Positions 8,726 through 17,055 of a DNA stretch of 64,000 nt are shown here, piece by piece. Position 1 is the first letter of the stretch, and each line of letters opens with the position of its first letter. The notes beneath the pieces are model-generated. The model had not been told where the DNA came from and made no database searches. It saw nothing but the letters and a program-made list of their open reading frames with translations. The position numbers and the translations under genes are program-made. Where the stretch lies: the NCBI RefSeq assembly GCF_013426735.1, contig NZ_AP023275.1:245505-309504 (forward strand). Direction: 5' to 3'. The DNA is from Agrobacterium vitis. Lineage in GTDB: Bacteria > Pseudomonadota > Alphaproteobacteria > Rhizobiales > Rhizobiaceae.

Positions 8726-10441
8726 TCAGCGAAACAGGCCTGCAAAAATGCTTTCTTGCGTGAGCGGCAGCCTTTCGGGCTCTAAGCCATTCCTCACGTA
8801 CCAGCTCTCAAGCCGCCTTCTGCCAATGCTGCGCTGCTGGAGGGGAAGAAAATTCAGCGCGTTGCGCCTGAAAATCTTGTCGCAGACTTCCTCCGTGAAG
8901 CTGCAATCTCTGGTCAGGAAGGTTTTAACGCTATCGACGTAGTGTTCATAACCCTTCTCCTGACCGAGCATCAGCCAGTCGGTACCGAATATCAGACGAT
9001 CTACCCCTGGATCGAACAAGTCCGTCCAAAGCCGGAAGTTCGCTGCCAGGGACTTCCGCAGCGCAACGTCGTCGTTCAGCGCTTCCGAAAAATAGCTGAT
9101 ATCGGCGTATATCTTCTGCTTGGGGTGTCCCTTGATATACTCACCCAGTGCCCACTCCCAGCTTCCTTGTGGAAAAGGGAGGTTTTCCCGCCCGCGTGAA
9201 AGGGTATCGAAGCGCCCGAAATGAGCCAGGCAGACACGAAGTTTGGGAAAGCCGTCGAAAACCGGAAGCCAGTAGTAAGGATCTCCCCGCTTGGCGTAGC
9301 CATCGCCAGATTCGTTTGACGAATAGCCATGAGCGAGAACCGGCGCATCAAGATTGACGCAAAGCGCATAGAGTTTGCGTAGCGCCTCGTCCATCTGCGT
9401 GCTGGGATCAAAACCGAGCATGTCAATCGATCGCTTAGGGTAGGGGCCCCTATTCCCTGATGGCTGAAAACCCATTGGTGGATAGAGCTTCACGCCTGCG
9501 AACCCAAACTCGTTCAACGCGCGTTCGACGGTGTTTAGAGAGCTCACCTTGCCTTTATTGTTATCGAAAGCGACTTCCCGAAGCGGGTCAAAGCCGATGT
9601 AGCCATGGAGCACCGGCCCGTCTTTCTGCTTGGCACAACGCACTGAAATTTCGGACATCACTTCGACTTGCTGGCCAAGCGGAGATTTGACATCCTGATA
9701 GAGCCACTCGTCGTAATCAACCAGCGCTGGCGCCAGCATCAAGGGTTTGAAGCCTTGCCGGGTCGTGTCGGTGATGAGCTTTTCGACGAGGACATGACGA
9801 TACAATCTGAACAGGCTGAACCAGTTGAGATATCGCGAAATCGCTCCCCTGGATGTGAACGCTTCCCGGCTGGCCACGCGGGCATCGGTAAAACTCATTT
9901 CCGCGTCAGACCGCATGATCTCTGTGCGTGAGCCGAGCATGTAAACCAGAAATTTTTCGTCGCTGGCAGCTCGCTTTGTCTGCCGAGCCGTCGGGACCGT
10001 CATTGTCGCGATATTTCGCCGTCGCCGATCGAGCATGACAAGGAAGTTTGCGGTATCTGCTATGGCCGCTTCGCGCGCATCGGTCGGCTCTCGCCTTGCA
10101 CGAGACCCGGGCACACCCCTCAGGAACGCTATCTCCTCCTTGGCTGTCGGTGCCTTGTCTACTCCCAGAAGTGTCAGAATGAGCTCGATGAATCGATCCG
10201 TAACGTCGGGATCCCTGATCTCGAATGTTCGCATCGCAGATTGCTTCGGAAAATCCCGGATAACGACCTGGCGCAGGAACCGTGCTGTCGGCAGGTCCGA
10301 CGCATTGAAGACGTGGCAATGCGCATCGATGATCGACTGTGCTGTCCCCGGCAAAGATGGATCCGGCTCTGTTGTACGGCAGCCGCCACTTAGCACAGCA
10401 AGCGACAGCGTCGTATGGCGAAGAAATTCTCTCCTGCGCAT
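8726..10441 (-). CDS. Amidohydrolase-2 family metal hydrolase, probable Tat lipoprotein
   Basis: A 571-residue protein. The N-terminus MRRREFLRH followed by a hydrophobic stretch and LSGGC reads as a twin-arginine signal with a lipobox and Cys21 as the lipidation site, so export to the periplasmic side is likely. DAHCHVF supplies the HxH metal ligands (His41, His43). Further TIM-barrel signatures follow: GFAGVKLYPPMGF, APVLAHG, CLAHFGRFD, IYADIS and the late FGTDW aspartate. These fit the amidohydrolase-2 (ACMSD-like) superfamily of decarboxylases, hydrolases and lactonases; the substrate cannot be told. The stretch between the first strand and the rest of the barrel is long (about 200 residues). 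It is paired with the PLD-like gene downstream. Confidence 0.75.
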   Translation of the reverse strand: MRRREFLRHTTLSLAVLSGGCRTTEPDPSLPGTAQSIIDAHCHVFNASDLPTARFLRQVVIRDFPKQSAMRTFEIRDPDVTDRFIELILTLLGVDKAPTAKEEIAFLRGVPGSRARREPTDAREAAIADTANFLVMLDRRRRNIATMTVPTARQTKRAASDEKFLVYMLGSRTEIMRSDAEMSFTDARVASREAFTSRGAISRYLNWFSLFRLYRHVLVEKLITDTTRQGFKPLMLAPALVDYDEWLYQDVKSPLGQQVEVMSEISVRCAKQKDGPVLHGYIGFDPLREVAFDNNKGKVSSLNTVERALNEFGFAGVKLYPPMGFQPSGNRGPYPKRSIDMLGFDPSTQMDEALRKLYALCVNLDAPVLAHGYSSNESGDGYAKRGDPYYWLPVFDGFPKLRVCLAHFGRFDTLSRGRENLPFPQGSWEWALGEYIKGHPKQKIYADISYFSEALNDDVALRKSLAANFRLWTDLFDPGVDRLIFGTDWLMLGQEKGYEHYVDSVKTFLTRDCSFTEEVCDKIFRRNALNFLPLQQRSIGRRRLESWYVRNGLEPERLPLTQESIFAGLFR

Positions 10442-10772
10442 CTACGGCCCCCAAATGTATCCCGAGAATGATGCAATCATAACGGTAGTATATTGGCAAT
10501 GGTACTTAATAGGGGGAGAGAAGAAATGAGCGAGAAATAGGGAATAGCGCGCTCGCAGCACAGTCCAACGGCTGACGGTTCCCTCAATCGCGCCGGTCGC
10601 TGAGACCGGGCCAGCTTGTCTCGCAAGGCAGGTGTGCCTCGCTCTCCCGCAAGCCAGGTTTGCTCCGGCGCAATTGCAGCCGCCGGCTCGTCCTGCGGTT
10701 CGGGAGATGTCTTCGAGAAGAAGATGAGGAGGCAAGGACAGTCCGTCCGCCCGAAACCGAAAGGTCATTCCC
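10442..10772 (+). other. Intergenic leader of the ParB-like gene
   Basis: About 330 bases with no convincing gene. The first 100 bases are A+T-rich, then the sequence becomes G+C-rich toward the ParB-like start. It contains TCGCAAGGCAGGT at 10621-10633, which recurs exactly at 13566-13578 in the leader of another backbone gene. I read it as promoter plus a long untranslated leader. Confidence 0.4.
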
Positions 10773-12488
10773 ATGCAGTTGATTACAGCCGATCCGCGCA
10801 GCCTGAAGGACAATCCTGACCGGTCCCGCCAGTCGAAATCCTCACTCCAGTCCGACGCGCTGCTCTGCGCATCGATCAGGGCCATCGGCGTCGTGCAGCC
10901 ACCGATCGTCAAACTCGATCCGGAGGGTGGAAACAGTTACATCATCGTCTTTGGCCATCGCCGCGCCGCCCAGGCGATTGCCGCGGATCTCGTGGAAATC
11001 CCGCTGCTGCTGGCAGATCCCTCCGACGATCTCGGCGCCATGCAGTCTTTTGCCGAAAACATCGCCCGCGAACCGCTGAATCCGGTCGACCAATGGCGCG
11101 CCATCGAGCGGCTGGTAGCTCTCGGATGGACCGAGGAGTCGATCGCCATGGCGCTGGCACTTCCGAGCCGGCAGATCCGCAAGCTGCGGCTTCTGGCCAA
11201 TATCCTGCCCGCGATGCTCGACCAGATGGCGCGCGGTGACATGCCGAACGAGCAGCAACTGCGCACAATCGCCGCCGCCGGACAGGATGAGCAGGCCGAG
11301 GTGTGGAAGAAGTACAAGCCGAAGAAGCAGGATCCGCAGGTGCCGTGGTGGGAGGTTGCTCGGGCACTGACCACGACCCGGATGCTCGCCAAACATGCAA
11401 GTTTCGGCGACGATCTGGCACAGGCTTACGGCATCACCTGGGTCGAGGACCTGTTTGCACCCGCTGACGAGGACAGCCGCTATACCACGGACGTCGAGGC
11501 GTTTCTCGGTGCTCAGCAGGAATGGCTCGCCGACAACCTGCCGAAGCGCGGCTCGGTTATCGAGGCCAATGAATATGGCCAGGCCAAGCTGCCTGCCAAA
11601 GCGCAACAGGTCTACGGCAAGCCCGGCAAGGGTGACCTGACCGGATGGTACATCAACGCGCGAGACGGCTCAGTTCAATCGGTTGCCTATCGCATGCCAG
11701 AGGCGAAGAAGCCAAAGCTGGTCAAGGATCTCGATGGTGTCGAAACCATCGTCGAGGAGGTTGAGACGCCGAAAGTGCGGCCCGATGTGACCCAGAAGGG
11801 TCTCGACATGATCGGCGACTTGCGGACGGACGCTCTGCACGAGGCGCTCGCCCGTGCGCCGATCGAGGACGATACGTTGATGGCTCTGCTCATTCTGGCC
11901 TTTACCGGCACGAATGTCAGCATCGCCAGCGGTGCATCGGACAATCCCTATGGTCATGCAAAATGCGGCCCACATGCTGCTAGGCTGATTGGCGAGGACG
12001 GCAAGCTGTCCTTCGATCGTGAGACACTGCTGCAGGCTGCGCGCTCGGTCCTGGTCGAAGTCCTGTCTCTTCGGCGCAATCGCTCAGATAGCTGCCTGAT
12101 CGCCCGTATTGCCGGCGACGCCATCGGCGCTGACGAGTTCCTGCCCAATATGGCGACCGACGACTTCCTCTCATGCCTGTCCCGCACTGCGCTGGAGGCG
12201 ACCGCGGAAACGGCGGGCGTGCCCGGTCGGATCAAGGTGAAGGATACCCGCGCGGCTCTGGTCGAGCATTTTGCCGAGGACAAGCTGGTGCATCCGGCAG
12301 CGCTGCTCGCGCCTTCCACGGACGACGTGCGGTCCTGGGCTGGACGTTTTGCCAGCGTCGACAGCGGATTGGAGGATGCCGCTCACGATCCCGATACTCT
12401 CGAAGATCAGCTTGTCGGTGGTGAACTGGTTGACCATTCCGCCGCCGAGGAAGAGGCCGACGAGGGTTTCCGCGAGGCTGCCGAATAG
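10773..12488 (+). CDS. ParB/RepB-like nuclease-fold plasmid protein
   Basis: A 571-residue protein with ATG preceded by AAAGG. The ParB N-terminal fold is recognisable in the first 100 residues: GVVQPPIVK, then VFGHRRAAQAI (the ParB box with its Arg pair) and IAREPLNPVDQWRAIERL. An HTH-like segment (WTEESIAMALALPSRQIRKLRLL) follows near residue 130. The long C-terminal half with an acidic tail is not a standard ParB dimer domain. Proteins of this type are common on rhizobial plasmids alongside, not in place of, the repABC partition genes, and I do not see a ParA here, so a role in DNA binding, stability or regulation is inferred. The gene ends at a strong terminator. Confidence 0.75.
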   Translation: MQLITADPRSLKDNPDRSRQSKSSLQSDALLCASIRAIGVVQPPIVKLDPEGGNSYIIVFGHRRAAQAIAADLVEIPLLLADPSDDLGAMQSFAENIAREPLNPVDQWRAIERLVALGWTEESIAMALALPSRQIRKLRLLANILPAMLDQMARGDMPNEQQLRTIAAAGQDEQAEVWKKYKPKKQDPQVPWWEVARALTTTRMLAKHASFGDDLAQAYGITWVEDLFAPADEDSRYTTDVEAFLGAQQEWLADNLPKRGSVIEANEYGQAKLPAKAQQVYGKPGKGDLTGWYINARDGSVQSVAYRMPEAKKPKLVKDLDGVETIVEEVETPKVRPDVTQKGLDMIGDLRTDALHEALARAPIEDDTLMALLILAFTGTNVSIASGASDNPYGHAKCGPHAARLIGEDGKLSFDRETLLQAARSVLVEVLSLRRNRSDSCLIARIAGDAIGADEFLPNMATDDFLSCLSRTALEATAETAGVPGRIKVKDTRAALVEHFAEDKLVHPAALLAPSTDDVRSWAGRFASVDSGLEDAAHDPDTLEDQLVGGELVDHSAAEEEADEGFREAAE

Positions 12489-12513
12489 CGCCAGGCAACA
12501 GGATCTGAACCGA

Positions 12514-12547
12514 CGCCGCTGGCTCACGCCGGCGGCGTTTTCGTTTC
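12514..12547 (+). terminator. Intrinsic terminator after the ParB-like gene
   Basis: A 10-bp G+C stem (12514-12523 with 12528-12537, one G-U pair) with a TCAC loop runs directly into TTTTCGTTTC. The next gene starts at 12570, so the terminator sits just before its ribosome site. Confidence 0.85.
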
Positions 12548-12569
12548 GGGCAATCAGAAGGAGTTTGTC

Positions 12570-13406
12570 ATGGCAGAGATCCATGATGACATGGCCACAG
12601 AAAAAGCGGTGCATGAGGCCGAACTAAGGTCATTGGAACGGCCAACGATACAAGCAGGAGCATCGACGCCTTGGGGCATGGCACAGGTCTCGCGGCAATA
12701 TGCCGACGGTATCGTTCTGCATTCGACCGCCAGTCATGGTGGTTTCCATCTCGCCGAGAATACCAATGCCATCGTCCATGCCCTCTATCGTAATGACACC
12801 GAATTTTACGAAGAGGATTGTGAATGGGCGAAGGTTGTCCATGCTTTCCCGCATCTATTCACGACCTATGAACGTCGGTTGGCCGATCGCACGCTTCGCG
12901 ACTATTTCCCTGATGCCTACGAGTGCGTCACGGGCGCAATACTGAACGGCAGTCACTCTCACATGCGGGACCGGCAGGAATTCGAGAGTCGCCATCGCAA
13001 CGACTGGGTGGTCATCGCAGCCCTCAATTCCGATCAACAGCCTGGCTTTGTCGAGTGCATCGCGACGCTAGGCGGGATCCGTGGGGGGATCGATGAACGA
13101 CGGTTTCTTGTTCCACGCTCCGACTACGTGATCGGCCAACATGGCTTCGTCATCGATCCACTGAAGCACCAGCCATATGACGGTCCGTCCAGCTTCGTGA
13201 CACACGAAGGCGCGGTGGAAATGCAAGCACCGCATGGCCGCGTACCGATCACGGCACGTAGATCAACCGAGCCGGATGAGAGCGGAAAGTCTGTCCAAGT
13301 CGAGGGTGCGGTGACGCTTCGATCGAAGGCGGAAGCCAAGGCAAGGGGCAACTCGCTTGCACTGGAGTGTGGTGTGGTCGAGATTTGTCGGGCCCCTTGT
13401 GAATGA
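12570..13406 (+). CDS. Conserved plasmid protein (possibly DUF7007 family)
   Basis: A 278-residue protein with AAGGAG 8 bases before the ATG. The segment STPWGMAQVSRQYADGIVLHSTASHGGFHL (residues about 33-62, shown here as separate parts STPWGMAQ and HSTASHGGFHL) is highly characteristic of a family found across alphaproteobacterial plasmids, which I believe is catalogued as DUF7007, though I am not certain of the number. A second conserved block, YEEDCEWAKV and FPDAYE, follows. No membrane segment or known catalytic motif is visible. It follows the ParB-like gene closely but behind a terminator, so read-through or a promoter of its own would be needed. Function unknown. Confidence 0.65.
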   Translation: MAEIHDDMATEKAVHEAELRSLERPTIQAGASTPWGMAQVSRQYADGIVLHSTASHGGFHLAENTNAIVHALYRNDTEFYEEDCEWAKVVHAFPHLFTTYERRLADRTLRDYFPDAYECVTGAILNGSHSHMRDRQEFESRHRNDWVVIAALNSDQQPGFVECIATLGGIRGGIDERRFLVPRSDYVIGQHGFVIDPLKHQPYDGPSSFVTHEGAVEMQAPHGRVPITARRSTEPDESGKSVQVEGAVTLRSKAEAKARGNSLALECGVVEICRAPCE

Positions 13407-13766
13407 CGCGGCGGTGCCAAGGTCGGATCGCCATGGCGATTGCATCATGCTGTCGTGGACCAGATTGTCGGCCGGCACAGCACCTCGGTTTTGCTGCGGT
13501 CTGACATGGGCGCGTCCCGGTCAAAGGCCGCTGGCGCGCCGCGTTGCGGCAGGATCCTCGCCTCGTCGCAAGGCAGGTCCGCGTCTGTCGCAGCCCGCAA
13601 GTGCGGGCAGCACCATCCGCAAACCATCCTCGCTCCTCCTGGCGATGCCCTGACCTTGGGCCGGGCCGCTGGTGCCCATGTCCTTTTGCCCGCACCCAAG
13701 GGGCTGAGCCGGACGACGACCGGCACCCCGGGCTTCGCTGAAACATCGCTCATAAAGGATCCGATC
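13407..13766 (+). other. G+C-rich leader with a repeated 13-mer
   Basis: About 360 bases without a supported gene. It has a 13-base exact match (13566-13578) to the ParB-like leader and several short inverted repeats, such as CCCGCA/TGCGGG near 13604. Open frames through it lack plausible starts and run into the gene that begins at 13767. Confidence 0.4.
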
Positions 13767-14351
13767 ATGGCACCGCTCAACCGCTCCACCCAGAAGAACC
13801 GTTCCGTAAAATCCCAGCGTGTCACCACACTCGAAATGGTCAGGCTCGCCTGCCCCGACGCCACCCAGGCACTGCGCATCTCCGAAAGCTTCGGCCTTGC
13901 CCTCATCGACAGCGACGGGATCCGCGATCTCCACCGCGGTCAGTTGATCGAAAGCGCCGATGCCCTGAAGGACGGCCTTGCCGAAAAGGCCATGCAGATC
14001 CACATGCAGCGCATCGTCGGATCCTTCGTCGGCTCCGCCTACGGCGCGGGGCAATTCTACAGCCGCGCGGTAACCGAAGCCCGCGATCTCACCACGAAGC
14101 TCTCCAACGATACCAGAGACGAGGACCTCGATGGCCCGGTAGGCTTCGACAGCCGCGCCCAGCGCAAGCGCGAGTTCGCAGCCGACATGGGTCTGCAGGC
14201 CCATGTGCTTCGTATGGCAGCCGAAGGCGCCGTCTCCGCCTACGAGGACATCACAGGCGAAACCTGGAAGCCTTACGAGCGCACGGTCGAGCAGCCCGCC
14301 AACTCGGTCGATCAAAAGGCCGCAACGGTCCAGATGGCAGCATTCGAATAG
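13767..14351 (+). CDS. Conserved rhizobial plasmid protein of unknown function
   Basis: A 194-residue protein. ATG at 13767 has AAAGGAT upstream; a longer open frame upstream is leader sequence. The body is mainly helical and polar, for example TLEMVRLACPDATQALRISES, ADALKDGLAEKAMQIHMQRIVG and SAYGAGQFYSRAVTEARDLT, and begins with a basic, Ser/Lys-rich tail (NRSTQKNRSVKSQR). No signal peptide, membrane segment or catalytic motif. I recognise it as the type of small conserved protein seen in rhizobial plasmid backbones but cannot name a family. A basic N-terminus could suit nucleic-acid contact. A UUCG-capped terminator follows. Confidence 0.65.
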   Translation: MAPLNRSTQKNRSVKSQRVTTLEMVRLACPDATQALRISESFGLALIDSDGIRDLHRGQLIESADALKDGLAEKAMQIHMQRIVGSFVGSAYGAGQFYSRAVTEARDLTTKLSNDTRDEDLDGPVGFDSRAQRKREFAADMGLQAHVLRMAAEGAVSAYEDITGETWKPYERTVEQPANSVDQKAATVQMAAFE

Positions 14352-14358
14352 GACGATC

Positions 14359-14376
14359 GCGGGGCTTCGGCCCCGC
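14359..14376 (+). terminator. UUCG-capped terminator hairpin
   Basis: GCGGGGC-TTCG-GCCCCGC, a 7-bp perfect stem with the very stable UUCG tetraloop, 8 bases past the stop codon. The U-tract after it is weak. Confidence 0.7.
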
Positions 14377-14446
14377 CTGAGGCCTCATTTAGAAAAATCA
14401 TAAATGGGTAAATGCGCCGTAGGGTCCGAGCGCCCTCTTTCTCCGG

Positions 14447-15274
14447 TCAGCCGTCCGTCGATACCGTCACGGACGTCCACGCATCGATCTCTTCTTGAAG
14501 ACGCTTGATTCTTGCCGATACATGCTTGAGAGCGTCGCTGCCAAGGAGAAGCTGCGGTGGCGGGTTATCGGTCTCAACTAGGATCAAGACGGCTGCAGCG
14601 AGTTTCTCTGGATCCCCAAGCTGCTTGCCACTGACTGCCTGCCGGGCCTCGCGTATCGGATCAAAAAGGGAATCGTAATCCGCGATCGACCTTTCCGTGC
14701 GGATCATCGAACGTCCGGCCCAGTCTGTGCGGAAAGAGCCGGGGCATAACGCCGTCACATGCACGCCGAACGGCGCCATTTCTGAACGCATCACTTCCGA
14801 TATGCCTTGCAGCGCAAACTTGCTGCCACAGTAATACCCGATACCGGGCATGGTGATCATGCCGCCCATCGACGTGACATTGACGATGAAACCCTGGCGC
14901 CGTTCGCGGAACCTGGGAATAAACGCCTTGGCGACAGCTACAGCGCCAAAGACGTTGACGTCGAACTGTCTTCGCATCTCTTCGAGAGGCGATTCTTCGA
15001 TGACGCCCTCGTGGCCGTAACCGGCATTGTTGATGAGCACATCGACCGGCCCGTGCTTCTCTTCCGTATCACGGACGACATCCGGTATCCGGTCGAACGC
15101 GGTTACGTCGCAAAGGACGGGGTGAATGGCGGGTACGGCTGCGGCAAGCGCCGAGCGTGCTATCTCGGATCGGACGGTGCCGATCACCTGATGGCCCATC
15201 CGGGCAGCAGCTGTAGCGATGGCCAGGCCGAAACCGGAATTTGCGCCGGTGATGAAAAAGGTCTTTCTCGACAT
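14447..15274 (-). CDS. Short-chain dehydrogenase/reductase (SDR)
   Basis: A 275-residue classical SDR. The start at 15274 (MSRKTFFITG) follows AAGGAA and puts the Rossmann motif at the usual place; an upstream in-frame extension is not typical. Motifs seen: TGANSGFG (NAD(P) binding, residues about 9-16), NNAGYG, a catalytic Ser in VNVTSM, and YYCGSK (YxxxK). The downstream Asp of motif I (CDVTAF) is present. Substrate unknown. It is divergently transcribed from an AraC-type regulator with about 75 bases between the starts, the usual layout where the regulator controls an oxidoreductase. The pair looks inserted between plasmid backbone genes. Confidence 0.85.
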   Translation of the reverse strand: MSRKTFFITGANSGFGLAIATAAARMGHQVIGTVRSEIARSALAAAVPAIHPVLCDVTAFDRIPDVVRDTEEKHGPVDVLINNAGYGHEGVIEESPLEEMRRQFDVNVFGAVAVAKAFIPRFRERRQGFIVNVTSMGGMITMPGIGYYCGSKFALQGISEVMRSEMAPFGVHVTALCPGSFRTDWAGRSMIRTERSIADYDSLFDPIREARQAVSGKQLGDPEKLAAAVLILVETDNPPPQLLLGSDALKHVSARIKRLQEEIDAWTSVTVSTDG

Positions 15275-15349
15275 GATGTGCGAACTTCCTTGATTGCAGA
15301 GACGTTTGACCGATAGTATTAATCGTCCGGCTGAACGATTGCAGATCCG

Positions 15350-16282
15350 ATGAAGTTGTTGCCAAATCCTATGATTGACGGACATCGCCAATCGATGCGA
15401 GACCAGCTGGTAGAATTGGCCGGCGGTCTAGCCACGCGTCACGGATACAATCCGACCGGACTCGATCCCGTTCGCATTCTGCGCACTGAGGCCGTGCTCC
15501 ACGATGTCCCGGTCCTCTATAACCCAGGCGCGGTGTTCGTCCTTCAGGGCAGCAAGCAGGGCATGCTGGACGGAGAAATCTTCCGCTACGATGAAGACCA
15601 CTATCTGGCTGTTTCTGTCCCCGTGCCTTTCCGGATGGAATCGACCGCCAGTCCGAAGCGGCCATTGCTTGCGGTCTATCTCGAATTCGATATGCAGTTG
15701 GCGGCTGAGATCGCCCTGCAGGTCGAAAAGCGCAGCGAGCTGGCTGGTCATCCGCCACGCGGTCTGATGTCGAACAAGATGGATGCTGACATCGAGGACG
15801 TCCTGTTACGCCTGTTGAGGGCGCTTCGCAGTCCGGTCGAAAGTGCCGTTCTGGGTGCGGGCATTCTGCGCGAACTGCACTATCGGGTGCTGGTCGGTCC
15901 GCAAGGCGGCGCAATGATTGCCGCGCTTCAGCACAGTGGGCCATACGGGAAAATCTTCCGGAGCCTGGCCTGGCTGCGGGAGCACTACAGCACTGAAATC
16001 TCCATCGCCGACCTGGCAGGCAGGGTGGGCATGAGCGTGCCGTCCTACCATGTACATTTCAAGGACCTGACTGGCACCAGTCCGATGCAATACGTGAAGG
16101 CCATGCGGCTGCAAGAAGCAAGATTGATCATCGCCCGCCAGGAAAAGACGATTGCGATGGTCGCGACGTCAGTCGGTTATGCAAGCCCGGCCCAGTTCAG
16201 CCGAGACTTTAAGCGACATTTCGGTCGCACAGCGTCGGAAGAGGCCAAATGGGTCAGACACCACCTTGGCGAACTCGTCTGA
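15350..16282 (+). CDS. AraC-family transcription regulator (AraC_N type)
   Basis: A 310-residue regulator. The N-terminal 180 residues match the AraC_N cupin-like sensing domain (VLYNPGAVFVLQGSKQGMLDG; HYLAVSVPVPFRME). The C-terminal pair of helix-turn-helix motifs is clear (ISIADLAGRVGMSVPSYHVHFK, split here as ADLAGRVGMS and YHVHFKDLTGTSPMQYVK; then AMVATSVGYASPAQFSRDFKRHFG). Such proteins often control a divergent oxidoreductase, here the SDR gene. An ATG seven codons further in is an alternative start. The intergenic region contains CGAT-N7-ATCG at about 15311-15325, a candidate operator. Confidence 0.85.
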   Translation: MKLLPNPMIDGHRQSMRDQLVELAGGLATRHGYNPTGLDPVRILRTEAVLHDVPVLYNPGAVFVLQGSKQGMLDGEIFRYDEDHYLAVSVPVPFRMESTASPKRPLLAVYLEFDMQLAAEIALQVEKRSELAGHPPRGLMSNKMDADIEDVLLRLLRALRSPVESAVLGAGILRELHYRVLVGPQGGAMIAALQHSGPYGKIFRSLAWLREHYSTEISIADLAGRVGMSVPSYHVHFKDLTGTSPMQYVKAMRLQEARLIIARQEKTIAMVATSVGYASPAQFSRDFKRHFGRTASEEAKWVRHHLGELV

Positions 16283-16698
16283 GTCTAAGCGAGGAGGCAT
16301 AGTGCCCGTTCCGGCAATCTGTCACAGGTGGGCGTTCGCTACGACCATTCGATTGGGAGTTGTGGCCACTATGCAACCTGTTCCCATTCGACACCTCCCG
16401 ATAATGCCATAGTCGTACCACTTGATCTGTCAGCCGGCACGTCCACTGCGGTCTCGATGGGGCATGTCTGACCAAAGACCGCCTCGCGAGGCTCGGCTCG
16501 ATCGGCATCCGCAACGGCCGGCTCGTTTTCTTCCCCTGTGCGCTGAAGCGCCCATTCCTCGCGAGGCAAGAAAGCCTCTCCCTGGCCGTCCTCCACTCCG
16601 TTTCGGTCCGTTGGATGCAGGCCGATCGTCCCCGGTCCTATCGACTGCCATCGAGGCCGCGATGGACGCGGCCCGAACAACCGAAAAGGATTACGACA
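16283..16698 (+). other. Long leader upstream of the DUF736 gene
   Basis: About 415 bases without a supported gene. It has several short G+C inverted repeats and CTCGCGAGGCAAG near 16558-16570, resembling the 13-mer seen in two other backbone leaders. Probably promoter and untranslated leader of the highly expressed-looking DUF736 gene. Confidence 0.4.
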
Positions 16699-17010
16699 AT
16701 GGCAACCATCGGCTCTTTCACCGCTTCCGGAAACGGCTTCTCCGGCACCATCAAGACCCTCAACCTCAACGTCAAGGCAACCATCCGCGCCGTCGAGCGC
16801 ACTTCCGAAAAGGGACCGGACTACCGCATCCTCGCCGGGGCTACGGTCGAATTCGGCGCTGCCTGGAAGAAGACCTCGAACGAAGGTCGCGATTACCTCT
16901 CCGTCAAGCTCGACGACCCGAGCTTCCCGGCTCCGATCTACGCAACGCTGATCGAGGTCGAAGGCGAGGAAGGCCTCTCCCTCATCTGGTCCCGGTCGAA
17001 CCGGGACTGA
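16699..17010 (+). CDS. DUF736 family protein
   Basis: A 103-residue protein; ATG at 16699 follows [27 protein letters not shown] (start), a central GPDYRILAG and a C-terminal [10 protein letters not shown] are the hallmarks of DUF736, a small beta-rich protein present on most rhizobial and many other alphaproteobacterial plasmids, usually near conjugation or maintenance genes. Its molecular role is not known. Codon use is strongly biased to C/G-ending codons, suggesting high expression. It is followed by a terminator, beyond which the convergent HU gene begins. Confidence 0.9.
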   Translation: MATIGSFTASGNGFSGTIKTLNLNVKATIRAVERTSEKGPDYRILAGATVEFGAAWKKTSNEGRDYLSVKLDDPSFPAPIYATLIEVEGEEGLSLIWSRSNRD

Positions 17011-17018
17011 GACTGGAT

Positions 17019-17040
17019 GCCCCGCCCGCCAAGGCGGGGC
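17019..17040. terminator. Terminator between convergent genes
   Basis: GCCCCGCC (17019-17026) pairs perfectly with GGCGGGGC (17033-17040) over a 6-base loop, between the DUF736 stop at 17010 and the HU gene stop at 17056 on the other strand. Confidence 0.75.
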
Positions 17041-17055
17041 TCTCCACGTCAGGGA

